Shown: positions 21,718-29,364, numbered from the stretch's first letter. The stretch: DNA of 33,748 bases from Gp6-AA40 sp050742535 (GCA_050742535.1 JBOGIQ010000020.1:1-33748), one strand, 5' to 3'. The notes: a model not told the origin generated them from the letters alone. Numbers and translations: made by a program.

Positions 21718-22002
21718 ATGAAGCCCCGCCTCGTGAACGTCCGGCTCGATGCCGCCCGACTGCGCAAAGCGCAGGTGCTGCGGCGGCGGGGTATCGCGCT
21801 GTCGGATGTCGTGCGTGAGGCGATCGACGCGCGATACGGCCAACTGCAGTCCACGCCGCGAAGCGACGTGAAAGCGATCGTCAGCCGGATCTTCGACGAG
21901 CATCCGGATCCCGGCGATCTGCCGGAGCGCGATTACGACGTTCACGATCGGCAGGCTGCCCGACGCGCGATCGTGCGGACGATGACGCGCCGGAAGCGGT
22001 GA
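21718..22002 (+). CDS. VapB-type antitoxin (ribbon-helix-helix)
   Basis: 94 aa. The N-terminus is an RHH unit: strand RLVNVRLDAARL, helix RKAQVLRRRGI, then ALSDVVREAIDARYGQ, the usual turn and second helix. The C-terminal part (VKAIVSRIFDEHPDPGDLPE and RDYDVHDRQAARRAIVRTMT) is the toxin-binding tail. It binds operator DNA and neutralises the PIN toxin encoded immediately downstream, with a GTGA 4-bp overlap. An inverted repeat sits just before its start. Confidence 0.87.
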   Translation: MKPRLVNVRLDAARLRKAQVLRRRGIALSDVVREAIDARYGQLQSTPRSDVKAIVSRIFDEHPDPGDLPERDYDVHDRQAARRAIVRTMTRRKR

Positions 22003-22406
22003 TTCTCGTCGATACGGGTCCGCTCGTTGCCGTGTGCGACGCGCGGGACACCAAACATCGGCTCGCCGTCCGGCAGCTCGAATCGCTTGCCGCCAACCCG
22101 TTTGTCACCTGCGACGCAGTACTCACCGAGGCCTGCTTTCATCTGCCCCATCGAAGTCAGCGGCTCCGGCTCCAGGCGCTGCTGCACGAGCTCGACGTCG
22201 ATCCGCTGCCGACCTTCGTCGACGCAGATTTCTGGAGTGGAGTGTTCAGCTGGCTGGCGAAGTACAGTGATCATCAGCCCGACTGGGCTGACGCGTGTCT
22301 GGCAGTGCTCAGCGGACGCGACCGCCAGCTTCGAATATGGACTTACGACCGCGAATTCCGGACGACCTGGCGGCGGCCCAACGGAACCGCCATTCCGCTG
22401 GCGTAA
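21999..22406 (+). CDS. vapC: VapC-type PIN-domain ribonuclease toxin
   Basis: 135 aa from GTG 21999, overlapping the antitoxin stop (GTGA). The PIN acidic site is complete: D5 in MILVDTGPLVAV, E44 in AVLTEACFHLP, D95 or D98 in QPDWADACLAVL and D117 in IWTYDREF. PIN toxins cleave structured RNAs with Mg2+ bound by these residues. The ATG-less start fits coupling to vapB. Nothing indicates inactivation. Confidence 0.92.
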   Translation: MILVDTGPLVAVCDARDTKHRLAVRQLESLAANPFVTCDAVLTEACFHLPHRSQRLRLQALLHELDVDPLPTFVDADFWSGVFSWLAKYSDHQPDWADACLAVLSGRDRQLRIWTYDREFRTTWRRPNGTAIPLA

Positions 22407-22412
22407 TATTTC

Positions 22413-22456
22413 TCTTCGCGGCCTTCGCGTTCTTCGCGATCTTCGTGGTTAAAAAA
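22413..22456 (+). repeat. Dispersed AACCACGAAGA-type repeat, copy 2 (9-bp units)
   Basis: Four 9-mers (TCTTCGCGG, CCTTCGCGT, TCTTCGCGA, TCTTCGTGG) end in TTAAAAAAG. The reverse complement contains TTTAACCACGAAGA, identical to copy 1 at 1491. It fills the gap between vapC and the SDR gene, and its right edge leads directly into the SDR ribosome-site region. Confidence 0.75.
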
Positions 22457-22468
22457 GGGTGAGCGCCC

Positions 22469-23377
22469 ATGAGATGGCTGGTTCCAGCTCTTGTACTAGG
22501 AGTCGCCGCTGCCGCGATTGTTTCTACGCAGCGCACCGGCGCGCAGTCGGATTCGATGCCGTTGAAAGGCAAAGTCGTGATGGTCACCGGCTCGACCGAC
22601 GGGTTGGGTCGCGAGGTGGCCGTCCGCTCCGCCGCCCTCGGCGCCACCGTCATCGTCCACGGCCGCAACCAGGAGCGCGGCAAGGCGGTCGTCAGCGAGA
22701 TCGCGAAGGCCGGCCAGGGGAGCGCGCGCTTCTACGCTGCCGATCTCTCGTCGCTGGCCGAGGTCCGGACGCTGGCGCAGACGATCAACCGGGACTATCA
22801 GCGTCTCGACGTGCTGGTCAACAACGCCGGCATCTGGCTGCGCGATCGTCAGGTCAGCAAGGACGGCCACGAGATGCATTTCGCGGTGAACTATCTCGCC
22901 GGCTTTCTACTCACACGCACGCTGCTGCCGAAGATCGTCGCCAGCGCACCGTCGCGGATCGTCAACGTGTCCTCGCTCGCTGCGGCGCCGATCGACTTCA
23001 GCGACGTGATGCTCGAGCGTCCCAGCCGTGCGAGCCAGGGCTATGGCCAGAGCAAGCTCCTGCAGGTGATGTTCACGATCGACCTTGCCGCGGAACTCAA
23101 GGACAAGAAGGTGACCGTCACGGCGCTCCATCCGGCGACGATGATGGATACGACGATGGTGCGGCAGTCCGGATCGCGAGCGATGTCGAGCGTGGACGAG
23201 GGCGCGGACGCGGTGATGCAGCAGATCACCGGCGACGTGCAGTCGGGACAGTTCTATAACGGTCAGCGTCCCGGGCGCCCGAATCAGCAGGCCAACGACG
23301 AAGCCGTCCGCGCGAAGCTGCGGCAACTCAGCATGCAGCTAACCGGACTCAATGAGTCGACAAGGATTCGTGAATGA
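22469..23377 (+). CDS. Short-chain dehydrogenase/reductase with N-terminal signal or anchor
   Basis: 302 aa. An N-terminal hydrophobic segment (WLVPALVLGVAAAAIV) precedes a complete Rossmann SDR: T40-G41-STDG45-LG47, the N118-N119-A-G motif in VLVNNAGIWL, S168/S169 in IVNVSSLA, and the catalytic Y192-x3-K196 in GYGQSKLLQ. It is closest in style to retinol-dehydrogenase/WW-oxidoreductase-like SDRs (VMVTGSTDGLGREVA). Cofactor likely NADP (R67 in HGRNQER). Substrate unknown. An exported or membrane-tethered SDR is unusual. It overlaps the next gene by 4 bp (ATGA). Confidence 0.9.
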   Translation: MRWLVPALVLGVAAAAIVSTQRTGAQSDSMPLKGKVVMVTGSTDGLGREVAVRSAALGATVIVHGRNQERGKAVVSEIAKAGQGSARFYAADLSSLAEVRTLAQTINRDYQRLDVLVNNAGIWLRDRQVSKDGHEMHFAVNYLAGFLLTRTLLPKIVASAPSRIVNVSSLAAAPIDFSDVMLERPSRASQGYGQSKLLQVMFTIDLAAELKDKKVTVTALHPATMMDTTMVRQSGSRAMSSVDEGADAVMQQITGDVQSGQFYNGQRPGRPNQQANDEAVRAKLRQLSMQLTGLNESTRIRE

Positions 23378-24006
23378 GGAACCGCGTTCTGATGTGTGCG
23401 ATGGTCGTTTGCGCGCTGACGACCGATGCTGCTTCCGCTCAGGTGATCGAGATTGCCAAGCGCGTCGGCATCGGTGGATCCGTTGGAGGGATCTTCCCGA
23501 ACGACGACGACGTGAACGCGGGTCTGGCGGGTGGCGTCAGCTTCGGTCTGGCCCCTGCGGGCGGGCTCGGCCCGACGATGGGCTTCGGCTGGTACGAGGG
23601 GGATCTCGCATTACCGCGCGTCTCCGGCAACGTGGAAGTGGGGCGCCTTCGCGTCCGGCCGCTCATGGCCGGCATCGGGTACTCGTGGGTGAAGGGCCGC
23701 ATCGCGACGGGTGTGTCGATCAACGCCGGCATCAGCTTCAACTCGATCCGACTCGACGATCAGTATCGTGCGTTCTTCGGCTCTGGCAGCGAGGTCCGGG
23801 TCGACGCGGACAACAGTTTCGCGGCGAGGCCCCAGCTCAGGATCGAATACGCCGTCGCCAGGAAGGTCGGCCTCTATTCGAGCGCGGGTTACTTCTTTAC
23901 CGAGTTCGACAATGTGATCGAGACGCCCGCTGGACGGTTCGCGAACGAGTGGGAGGCGAGCAGCTTCAACCTGTTTGTCGGGGTGATGGTCTACCCGTTC
24001 AAATAA
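23374..24006 (+). CDS. Exported beta-barrel-like outer-membrane protein
   Basis: 210 aa with signal peptide VLMCAMVVCALTTDAASA, cut before QVIE. The mature part alternates short amphipathic strands (GGVSFGLAP, PTMGFGWYEGDLAL, VRPLMAGIGYSWVKGRIATG, AARPQLRIEYAVARKVGLYS) and ends NLFVGVMVYPFK, consistent with a small 8-stranded barrel. Translationally coupled to the SDR gene (ATGA overlap). Its stop abuts the stop of the convergent gene with no spacer. Porin or adhesin role not determinable. Confidence 0.78.
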   Translation: MRNRVLMCAMVVCALTTDAASAQVIEIAKRVGIGGSVGGIFPNDDDVNAGLAGGVSFGLAPAGGLGPTMGFGWYEGDLALPRVSGNVEVGRLRVRPLMAGIGYSWVKGRIATGVSINAGISFNSIRLDDQYRAFFGSGSEVRVDADNSFAARPQLRIEYAVARKVGLYSSAGYFFTEFDNVIETPAGRFANEWEASSFNLFVGVMVYPFK

Positions 24007-24429
24007 TCACGCCGTGCGCACGCCCATCGGCAGCTTTGTCACCTTCGCGACGGCCGCGGCGTTGACATACACCTTTTCGTTGTTGCAGGCAGGATCCGGG
24101 GGAAAGAGGAAGAACCCCGGGCGGCTTGGATCGTAGCTGAAGGTCGTGCCCACCAGCACGTCGCCGTCGGTGAACTGTACGGACAGTCTGCGGCCGGTGA
24201 ACGCGACGTCGAACTCCTTGCGCTCGTTGTAGGTGGGGTTGCCGTCGAAGTCGCGGACGAAGAACACCGCTTTCAAATCCGCGAGGCGCACGCGGATCGG
24301 CAGATCAGTCCCGGATTCCTCACGCGGGTGCAGCTCGAAAATCGGCTTCAGCGGATCGAAGTTCTGCGTATAGCCCTTCAGCACGCGGCCGTCGAGAAAG
24401 CGGGCGGCGGCTTTGACGCGTTCCGGCAT
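24007..24429 (-). CDS. Conserved small protein with FLDGR/FVRDFDG motifs
   Basis: 140 aa from ATG 24429 (a TTG at 24447 is less likely). Seen: VKAAARFLDGRVLKGYTQNF, IFELHPREESGTDLPIRVRL, LKAVFFVRDFDGNPTYNERK and FTGRRLSVQFTDGDVLVGTT. This FLDGR...KG...F followed by LKAVFFVRDFDG pattern recurs in Acidobacterial proteins (I think the DUF6982 group), sometimes near PilZ proteins. It is all-beta and soluble, with no signal. Function unknown. The stop is adjacent to the convergent barrel gene. Confidence 0.72.
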   Translation of the reverse strand: MPERVKAAARFLDGRVLKGYTQNFDPLKPIFELHPREESGTDLPIRVRLADLKAVFFVRDFDGNPTYNERKEFDVAFTGRRLSVQFTDGDVLVGTTFSYDPSRPGFFLFPPDPACNNEKVYVNAAAVAKVTKLPMGVRTA

Positions 24430-24588
24430 ACGCCCCGGGCGGTGCAATGCTGGCGCCGTGCCGCGCAGTGCAAAGCTGCCACCGTTCGCGGACGCCCTGC
24501 CCAGAAACTCTGGACGCGAAGGCGCTTCGTGCCGTGCGATGTCAGAACGTCTGGTAAACGGCGAACCGCTTCCCTCCGTAAACTTACC

Positions 24589-25533
24589 ATGCGCAAATCA
24601 CTCGTCTCCCGCCGCGACGCGATGAAAATCGGCACGGCAGCGACTCTCGGGCTTGCAATCGAAAGAACCGGCTTCGCACAAAACACACCGGCTCTCATGA
24701 CTAAGACAGTCCCCTCTTCCGGCGAACGGCTGCCGGTCATCGGCCTCGGCACCAACGCTTACAGCGTGAACACGCCCGAACAGATGGCGCCGCTGCGCGA
24801 GGTGATCGAGCGCATGGGGCAGATGGGAGGGGCCGTGATCGACACCGCCCGTGCCTACGGACGCTCCGAGGCGGTTATCGGCGAGATCCTGCAGGGCCTC
24901 GGCACGCGCAAGCAGTTCTTCATCGCCACCAAGACGCCGATCGGCGGCGACTTCTCCAACCCGCAGGCCGTGCTGGACGTCTCGTTCAACGCGCTGAAAG
25001 TGGACGTCATCGATCTGATGCAAATCCACATGATGGCCGGGCTCGAGCAACTGATGCCCGTCTTCGAGAAGGCGAAGGCAGCGAAGCGCATCCGCTACAT
25101 CGGGATCAGCACCTCGTCCGACGGCCAGTACCCGCAGCTGATGGCGGCGATGAAGCAGTATCCGCTGGACTTCATCCAGGTCGATTACTCGATCGAGAAC
25201 CGCAACGCCGCCGAGAGCGTGCTCGCGTTCGCGCAGGAGCGGAAGGTCGGCGTGCTGATCAACGTGCCGTTCGGCGGGCGCGGCCGCGGCGCGGCTGGCA
25301 CATTCGCCAAGGTCAAGGGACGCGAGCTCCCCGACTTCGTCAAGGAGTTCGACGCCACCAGCTGGGCGCAGGTTTTCCTGAAGTACATCGTCTCGCACCC
25401 GGCCGTGACCGCCACCATTCCGGGGACGACGCAGCGTCGGAATCTCGAGGACAACCAGGGCGCCGGCCGCGGACGTCTGCCTGATGCAGCTATGCGGCGG
25501 CGGATCGAGCAGTTCTGGGATTCGCTTGGTTGA
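24589..25533 (+). CDS. Tat-exported aldo/keto reductase
   Basis: 314 aa from ATG 24589. A twin-arginine leader (SRRDAMKIGTAATLGLAI) precedes an AKR TIM barrel. The catalytic tetrad is visible: D85 (VIDTARAYG), Y90, K115 (FIATKTPIG) and H147 (LMQIHMMAG). Later marks: IRYIGISTSSDGQYPQL, FIQVDYSIENRNAAESVLAF and TATIPGTTQRRNLEDNQGAG. AKRs reduce carbonyls with NAD(P)H. A Tat leader implies periplasmic export with cofactor already bound. The upstream open frame (to 24328) shows no homology and I exclude it. It reaches within 44 bp of the next gene. Confidence 0.88.
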   Translation: MRKSLVSRRDAMKIGTAATLGLAIERTGFAQNTPALMTKTVPSSGERLPVIGLGTNAYSVNTPEQMAPLREVIERMGQMGGAVIDTARAYGRSEAVIGEILQGLGTRKQFFIATKTPIGGDFSNPQAVLDVSFNALKVDVIDLMQIHMMAGLEQLMPVFEKAKAAKRIRYIGISTSSDGQYPQLMAAMKQYPLDFIQVDYSIENRNAAESVLAFAQERKVGVLINVPFGGRGRGAAGTFAKVKGRELPDFVKEFDATSWAQVFLKYIVSHPAVTATIPGTTQRRNLEDNQGAGRGRLPDAAMRRRIEQFWDSLG

Positions 25534-25577
25534 AAGGACCAGGACTTAGAAGGCCCCTCGGACGCATAATCGGCACC

Positions 25578-27533
25578 ATGCGCCTTCGGGTTGCCGCCCT
25601 TCTAGTCCTTCTTCTTACCGGCGTTGCCGCGCAGACGCCGCCCGCTGCCGACAGGTTCTATCAGGCAATTCGCCAGAATGACCTGACCGTGCTGCGCACG
25701 TTGATCCGAGACGAGCGTGTAAATGCGAAGGACGCGCAGGGTCAGACGCCATTGATGCTGGCGGCGGCCTTCGGCAGCGCGGAGGCCGTTCGCACGTTCA
25801 TCGCCGGTGGCGCCGACGTTCGCGCGGCCGGGAGCGCTGGCGTCACCGCGCTCCACCTCGCCGCGGACGATCTCGCCAAGACGCGGATGCTGCTCGATGC
25901 CGGCGCGGACGTGAACGCCGCGTCGCAACTCGGCCGCACCCCTCTGATCGCTGCGGCCGCCTCCAGCCAGTCTGCCGAGGTCGTGCGTCTGCTGCTCGCA
26001 CGCGGGGCGAACATGAATGCCGCCGACAATTCCGGCGTCACCGCGCTCAACGCCGCCGCCAATGCGGACAACCGCGAGGCCGCGGAGCTCCTGCTCGAAC
26101 GCGGGGCCGATCCCAACGCGCAGGCGCGGCTTCCGCAGGCAGCAACCCCACTGATGGGCGCCGCCATCAACGGCAACGCCGCACTGGTCAATTCCCTGCT
26201 TTCCCGCAAAGCGAATGTGGCTGTCGTGTCGGAGCGTACCGGCGCTGTCGTCAAGAATGGCCCGGTCCGATTCGGCAGCGTCACCGCATTGCACCTCGCG
26301 GCGACGGGCGGCAATCCTCAGGTCGTCGAGTCGTTGCTCAAAGCCGGCGCGCCGGTCAACGCGGCAGATACGCGAGGCATGACGCCGCTGCTGTTCGCGG
26401 TGGCGACCGATCGTCCGGACCCGCGCATCATCCGTCTCCTGCTCGCGAACGGAGCAGATGCGTCAATCCGCGGAGAGGGCGACGAAAGCCCGATCGACTG
26501 GGCGCGCAAGTTCAACAATCCTGTGGTTCTGAGCGCGCTTGGAATATCACCTGTAGATCGGGTCCGCCTGAAGGCGGACACTACGACGACCGCTGTTGCG
26601 ACCTCGTCGTCGCTCGCGACCCTCTCTGCCCGCGACTCAGTCCTCCGCAGTCTTCCGCTGCAGCGCAGTTCGAGCAGCCGGGTGATGACCGATGGCGGGT
26701 GCTCTGCCTGTCACGCGCAGCCGTTGACGGCCATCGCCATCGACACCGCGCGAGGTCGTGGATGGACCACGCTGTCGTCCGACGTTGAGCGCGCGCAGGT
26801 CCCCACGACGCTGAACGCCGGCTTGCCCCAGCTATTGCAGCTGTTCGAGCCTGGCGGGACGCCGGACGCGTTGTTGTACGCCACGGTCGTGATGGCCGCG
26901 CAGCACGCGCCGCCGACGCGCGCCACCGATGTGTTCGTTCGCTACCTCGCGGCGAAGCAGCGTGTGGCCGGCAACTGGCGCGGCATTGGCGCCACGCGCG
27001 CGCCAATGCAGGATGGCGACTTCAGCAGGACGGCGATGGCCGTCCGCACGCTCTCGTACTTTGCGACGCCGGCGCGGCGGACTGAGTACCAGAAACGCGT
27101 CGCGCGTGCGGCCGACTGGCTCGCGGCGCAGACGCCGCGGACGACGGAAGACCGCGTGATGCAGCTGCTGGGCCTGCACTGGGCCAACGCGCACACCAGC
27201 ACGCTCGAAAAACGCGTGCGCGAGCTGCTGCAGTTCCAGCGCGCGGACGGAGGCTGGGCGCAGACGCCGCACCTTGCGAGCGATGCCTACGCCACCGGCC
27301 AGGTCTTGTACACGTTGAGCGAGCTTGGCCGCACCGGGATCGACGCCGATCTGCGGCGCGCCAGCGCCTTCCTCGTCCGCACGCAGCGGGATGATGGAAC
27401 GTGGTACGTGAAGAGCCGGGCGATGAAGATTCAGCCGTACTTCGAGAGCGGCTTCCCCTACGGCCACGACCAGTGGATCTCGCAAGCGGCGACCGCCTGG
27501 GCGACGATCGGTCTGGCGGGGGCGCCTGATTAG
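25578..27533 (+). CDS. Ankyrin repeat / CxxCH / prenyltransferase-fold fusion protein
   Basis: 651 aa from ATG 25578, with signal peptide MRLRVAALLVLLLTGVAAQT. Residues about 24-322 hold eight or so ankyrin repeats (GQTPLMLAAAFGSAEAVRTF, GVTALHLAADDLAKTRMLLD, GVTALNAAANADNREAAELL, GMTPLLFAVATDRPDPRIIR). Residues 329-336 (VRLKADTT) are encoded by a REP-like palindrome. C375-S-A-C378-H379 is a haem-binding motif. Residues about 470-645 form an alpha/alpha barrel of the squalene-hopene-cyclase/prenyltransferase type (FQRADGGWAQTP, TQRDDGTWYVKS, PYGHDQWISQAATAWATIGL). No catalytic DxDD motif is visible, so a binding role is likely. Exported; a possible haem protein. Confidence 0.85.
   Translation: MRLRVAALLVLLLTGVAAQTPPAADRFYQAIRQNDLTVLRTLIRDERVNAKDAQGQTPLMLAAAFGSAEAVRTFIAGGADVRAAGSAGVTALHLAADDLAKTRMLLDAGADVNAASQLGRTPLIAAAASSQSAEVVRLLLARGANMNAADNSGVTALNAAANADNREAAELLLERGADPNAQARLPQAATPLMGAAINGNAALVNSLLSRKANVAVVSERTGAVVKNGPVRFGSVTALHLAATGGNPQVVESLLKAGAPVNAADTRGMTPLLFAVATDRPDPRIIRLLLANGADASIRGEGDESPIDWARKFNNPVVLSALGISPVDRVRLKADTTTTAVATSSSLATLSARDSVLRSLPLQRSSSSRVMTDGGCSACHAQPLTAIAIDTARGRGWTTLSSDVERAQVPTTLNAGLPQLLQLFEPGGTPDALLYATVVMAAQHAPPTRATDVFVRYLAAKQRVAGNWRGIGATRAPMQDGDFSRTAMAVRTLSYFATPARRTEYQKRVARAADWLAAQTPRTTEDRVMQLLGLHWANAHTSTLEKRVRELLQFQRADGGWAQTPHLASDAYATGQVLYTLSELGRTGIDADLRRASAFLVRTQRDDGTWYVKSRAMKIQPYFESGFPYGHDQWISQAATAWATIGLAGAPD
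26562..26579. repeat. REP-like palindrome inside the ankyrin fusion
   Basis: GTCCGCCT, GA, AGGCGGAC: a perfect 8-bp inverted repeat translated in frame as VRLKAD. It lies in the linker between the ankyrin and CxxCH regions. Its complement reads GTAGTGTCCGCCTTCAGG, matching the head of the element at 16804. Confidence 0.75.
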
Positions 27534-27546
27534 TCCGTAGTGCTTG

Positions 27547-27608
27547 GTCCTTGGTTCTGAGTCCGTTCTTGGTCCCTGGTCCGTTCCTGGGTCCTTGGTC
27601 CCGGCCCA
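27547..27608 (+). repeat. Degenerate TGGTCC-type repeat before the orphan antitoxin
   Basis: GGTCCTTGGTTC, GTCCGTTCTTGGTCCCTGGT, CCGTTCCTGGGTCCTTGGTC: imperfect 7-to-13-nt units related to the GTCCCTG variants of the array at 27846. It lies between the ankyrin fusion stop and the antitoxin start. Confidence 0.5.
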
Positions 27609-27630
27609 GTGGCAATATCGTGGTATTACC

Positions 27631-27825
27631 ATGCCGACCATCACGGTCAAACTGGATAAGAAGCGCGCAGCTCGGCTGACTCGCTGCGCGCGCCGCAGCA
27701 AGCTGCCCAGGTCTGACGTCATCCGCGCGCTCATCGACCGCGCGGGTCCGATCGAGACCGGCGCCGATCTCCTCGAATGGATTGAGGCCGCCGACGGGAA
27801 AGGCGCGGTCGGTCGCTGCTCCTGA
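27631..27825 (+). CDS. Orphan ribbon-helix-helix antitoxin-like protein
   Basis: 64 aa from ATG 27631. MPTITVKLDKKRAARLTRCA, KLPRSDVIRALIDRAG, then acidic tail IETGADLLEWIEAADGKG. This is the CopG/RHH layout of VapB-like antitoxins, but no toxin gene follows: the heptamer array begins 20 bp after the stop. The longer frame from 27544 translates repeat-like DNA and is rejected. It could bind DNA alone or be what is left of a TA pair. Confidence 0.72.
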   Translation: MPTITVKLDKKRAARLTRCARRSKLPRSDVIRALIDRAGPIETGADLLEWIEAADGKGAVGRCS

Positions 27826-27845
27826 TCCCCGAACTCTGAGCACGG

Positions 27846-27915
27846 ATCCCTGACCCCTGGTCCCTGACCCCTGGTCCCTGATCCCTGATCCCTGATCCCT
27901 GATCCCTGATCCCTG
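27846..27915 (+). repeat. ATCCCTG heptamer array, ten units
   Basis: Ten contiguous 7-mers: ATCCCTG, ACCCCTG, GTCCCTG, ACCCCTG, GTCCCTG, then ATCCCTG five times, ending ATCAG. CTG-ATC junctions create TGA; because the period is 7, all three plus-strand frames are stopped within 21 bp. It lies 20 bp after the orphan antitoxin and just before decayed coding ends. Confidence 0.92.
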
Positions 27916-27916
27916 A

Positions 27917-27997
27917 TCAGAGCGAAATCGTGTACTCGTAGCAGCCGCTCTGTAGAACAGGCACGCTGCCCCCGTCCTCGATGACGCGACGTATCAT
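27917..27997 (-). pseudogene. Possible C-terminal gene remnant
   Basis: Minus-strand frame MIRRVIEDGGSVPVLQSGCY then EYTISL stops exactly at the edge of the heptamer array (TGA 27919-27917). It reads like the end of a protein rather than a whole one. I cannot name the family. Low confidence. Confidence 0.25.
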
Positions 27998-28006
27998 TCC
28001 CGTGCG

Positions 28007-28054
28007 ATGACCGGCGCATTCCGCTTCGCAGGCTTCGAGTTCGATCTGGCGCAG
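28007..28054 (+). pseudogene. Truncated start of a winged-helix regulator gene
   Basis: ATG 28007 opens MTGAFRFAGFEFDLAQ, the first strands of a Trans_reg_C winged helix (compare LRFAAFELHPDTGEL at 17622). After about 17 codons the homology stops where the permease gene begins (about 28055), and the frame ends at TGA 28090. I read a gene cut off by a deletion or rearrangement. Confidence 0.4.
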
Positions 28055-28056
28055 AA

Positions 28057-29364
28057 GTGTTTCTCGGCCACTTCGCATTGCGCGTCGAACTGATCTCAAT
28101 CGTCGTCCTCGCCATCATGTTCGTCATTGCGACGTGGCGCGATGTCAACATGGGCGTCCTCGGCTTCGTAGCCGCGTTCGTGCTCGGCACCTTCTTCTTA
28201 CACCTCGAGATTAGCGAGATATGGACAGGATTCCCGGTCGACCTGTGCGTGGCGCTCGTCGGCCTGACGTATCTATTCGGCTTCGCGCACAACAACGGCG
28301 CCATAGAGGTACTCGTCACGTGGAGCCTGAGGCTCGTACGCGGCAACCTCGCACTCGCCCCGTGGATCTTCTTCGCGATCGCGGTTGTGGTGATGGCGAT
28401 CGGCGCGGTGTTCTCAATCGGGATCGTGACCCCGCTCGCACTGAGCTTTGCGCGCCGACACCACATCAACCAGTTCATGATGGGTCTACTCGTGGTGCAT
28501 GGCGCGCTCGCGGGCGCGTTCTCCCCCATCAGTGTCTACGGAGTGTTCATCAACGGGTTTCTGTCGAATCGTGGCTTGGAACCGACTCCCTTCTCGCTGT
28601 TCATCGCCCCCCTCCTCTTCAACCTGGTGTTCGCGATCGTGGTGTACCTGGTGCTGCGCCATCGCCCGGAGGCGCACCTGCTCGCCTCGTCTGACGACGC
28701 GGTGGGGACCGTCGCGCGCGCGAGCGAGTCTGACGCGCCGGCGGCCGCGCAGCGTACGCAGCGTCTCACCGCCTACCAGATCGCGACGCTCATCGCCCTG
28801 GCCATGATGGTGGTGCTCGTGATCGGCTTCAACCTGAATATTGGCGTGGTCTCGATGGGGCTGGCGGCCGTACTCGCGATCCTCCGGCCCAGCGAAGGCG
28901 CTGCCGCGCTCGGGCGCGTCTCGTGGTCGGTGGTCGTGCTCATCGCAGGCGTGCTCACCTACATCGCCGTACTGCAACGAGCGGGAACCGTCGAATGGGT
29001 GTCAAATGGCATTTCGACAGTCTCGATCCCACTCGTGGCCGCACTGCTGCTGTTCTACTTTTCGGGATTCGTCTCGGCGCTCGCGTCGTCCCTCGGCGTG
29101 ATCAGCGTCGTCATCGCGCTCGCGGTCCCGTTCCTGCAGTCGGGCGACGTCCACGTGGCCGGATTCGTGGCCGCGCTCGCTATTTCTGCCACGATCGTCG
29201 ATATCAGCCCATTTTCGACCGGTGGCGCAATGGTCCTGGCGAATGTGCGTGCCGACATCCGCGACTGGTACTACAAACGCATGCTGGGGTATGCGGGACT
29301 CATGTGCCTGATCGGCCCTGGTCTGGCGTGGTTCGTCGCTGCAGTGCCCACGTGGCTCCGCTGA
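28057..29364 (+). CDS. MatC-like / SLC13-type permease
   Basis: 435 aa from GTG 28057; TTG 28078, just before VELISIVVLAIMFVIATWRD where family homology starts, is an alternative. About 11-12 transmembrane helices. Seen: a MatC-N-like region (VNMGVLGFVAAFVLGTFF, GFPVDLCVALVGLTYLFGFA, NNGAIEVLVTWSLRLVRG), LLVVHGALAGAFSPISVYGV, a charged loop (about residues 205-235), and the C-terminal half VDISPFSTGGAMVLANV. The family imports dicarboxylates such as malonate or acts as an ion-coupled anion carrier. The 5' end abuts a truncated regulator gene, so the first residues and the original promoter may be lost. Confidence 0.82.
   Translation: MFLGHFALRVELISIVVLAIMFVIATWRDVNMGVLGFVAAFVLGTFFLHLEISEIWTGFPVDLCVALVGLTYLFGFAHNNGAIEVLVTWSLRLVRGNLALAPWIFFAIAVVVMAIGAVFSIGIVTPLALSFARRHHINQFMMGLLVVHGALAGAFSPISVYGVFINGFLSNRGLEPTPFSLFIAPLLFNLVFAIVVYLVLRHRPEAHLLASSDDAVGTVARASESDAPAAAQRTQRLTAYQIATLIALAMMVVLVIGFNLNIGVVSMGLAAVLAILRPSEGAAALGRVSWSVVVLIAGVLTYIAVLQRAGTVEWVSNGISTVSIPLVAALLLFYFSGFVSALASSLGVISVVIALAVPFLQSGDVHVAGFVAALAISATIVDISPFSTGGAMVLANVRADIRDWYYKRMLGYAGLMCLIGPGLAWFVAAVPTWLR

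Noticed and set aside
27846..27915. CRISPR array
   Set aside because: The units are 7 nt, contiguous and without spacers; no cas genes are present.
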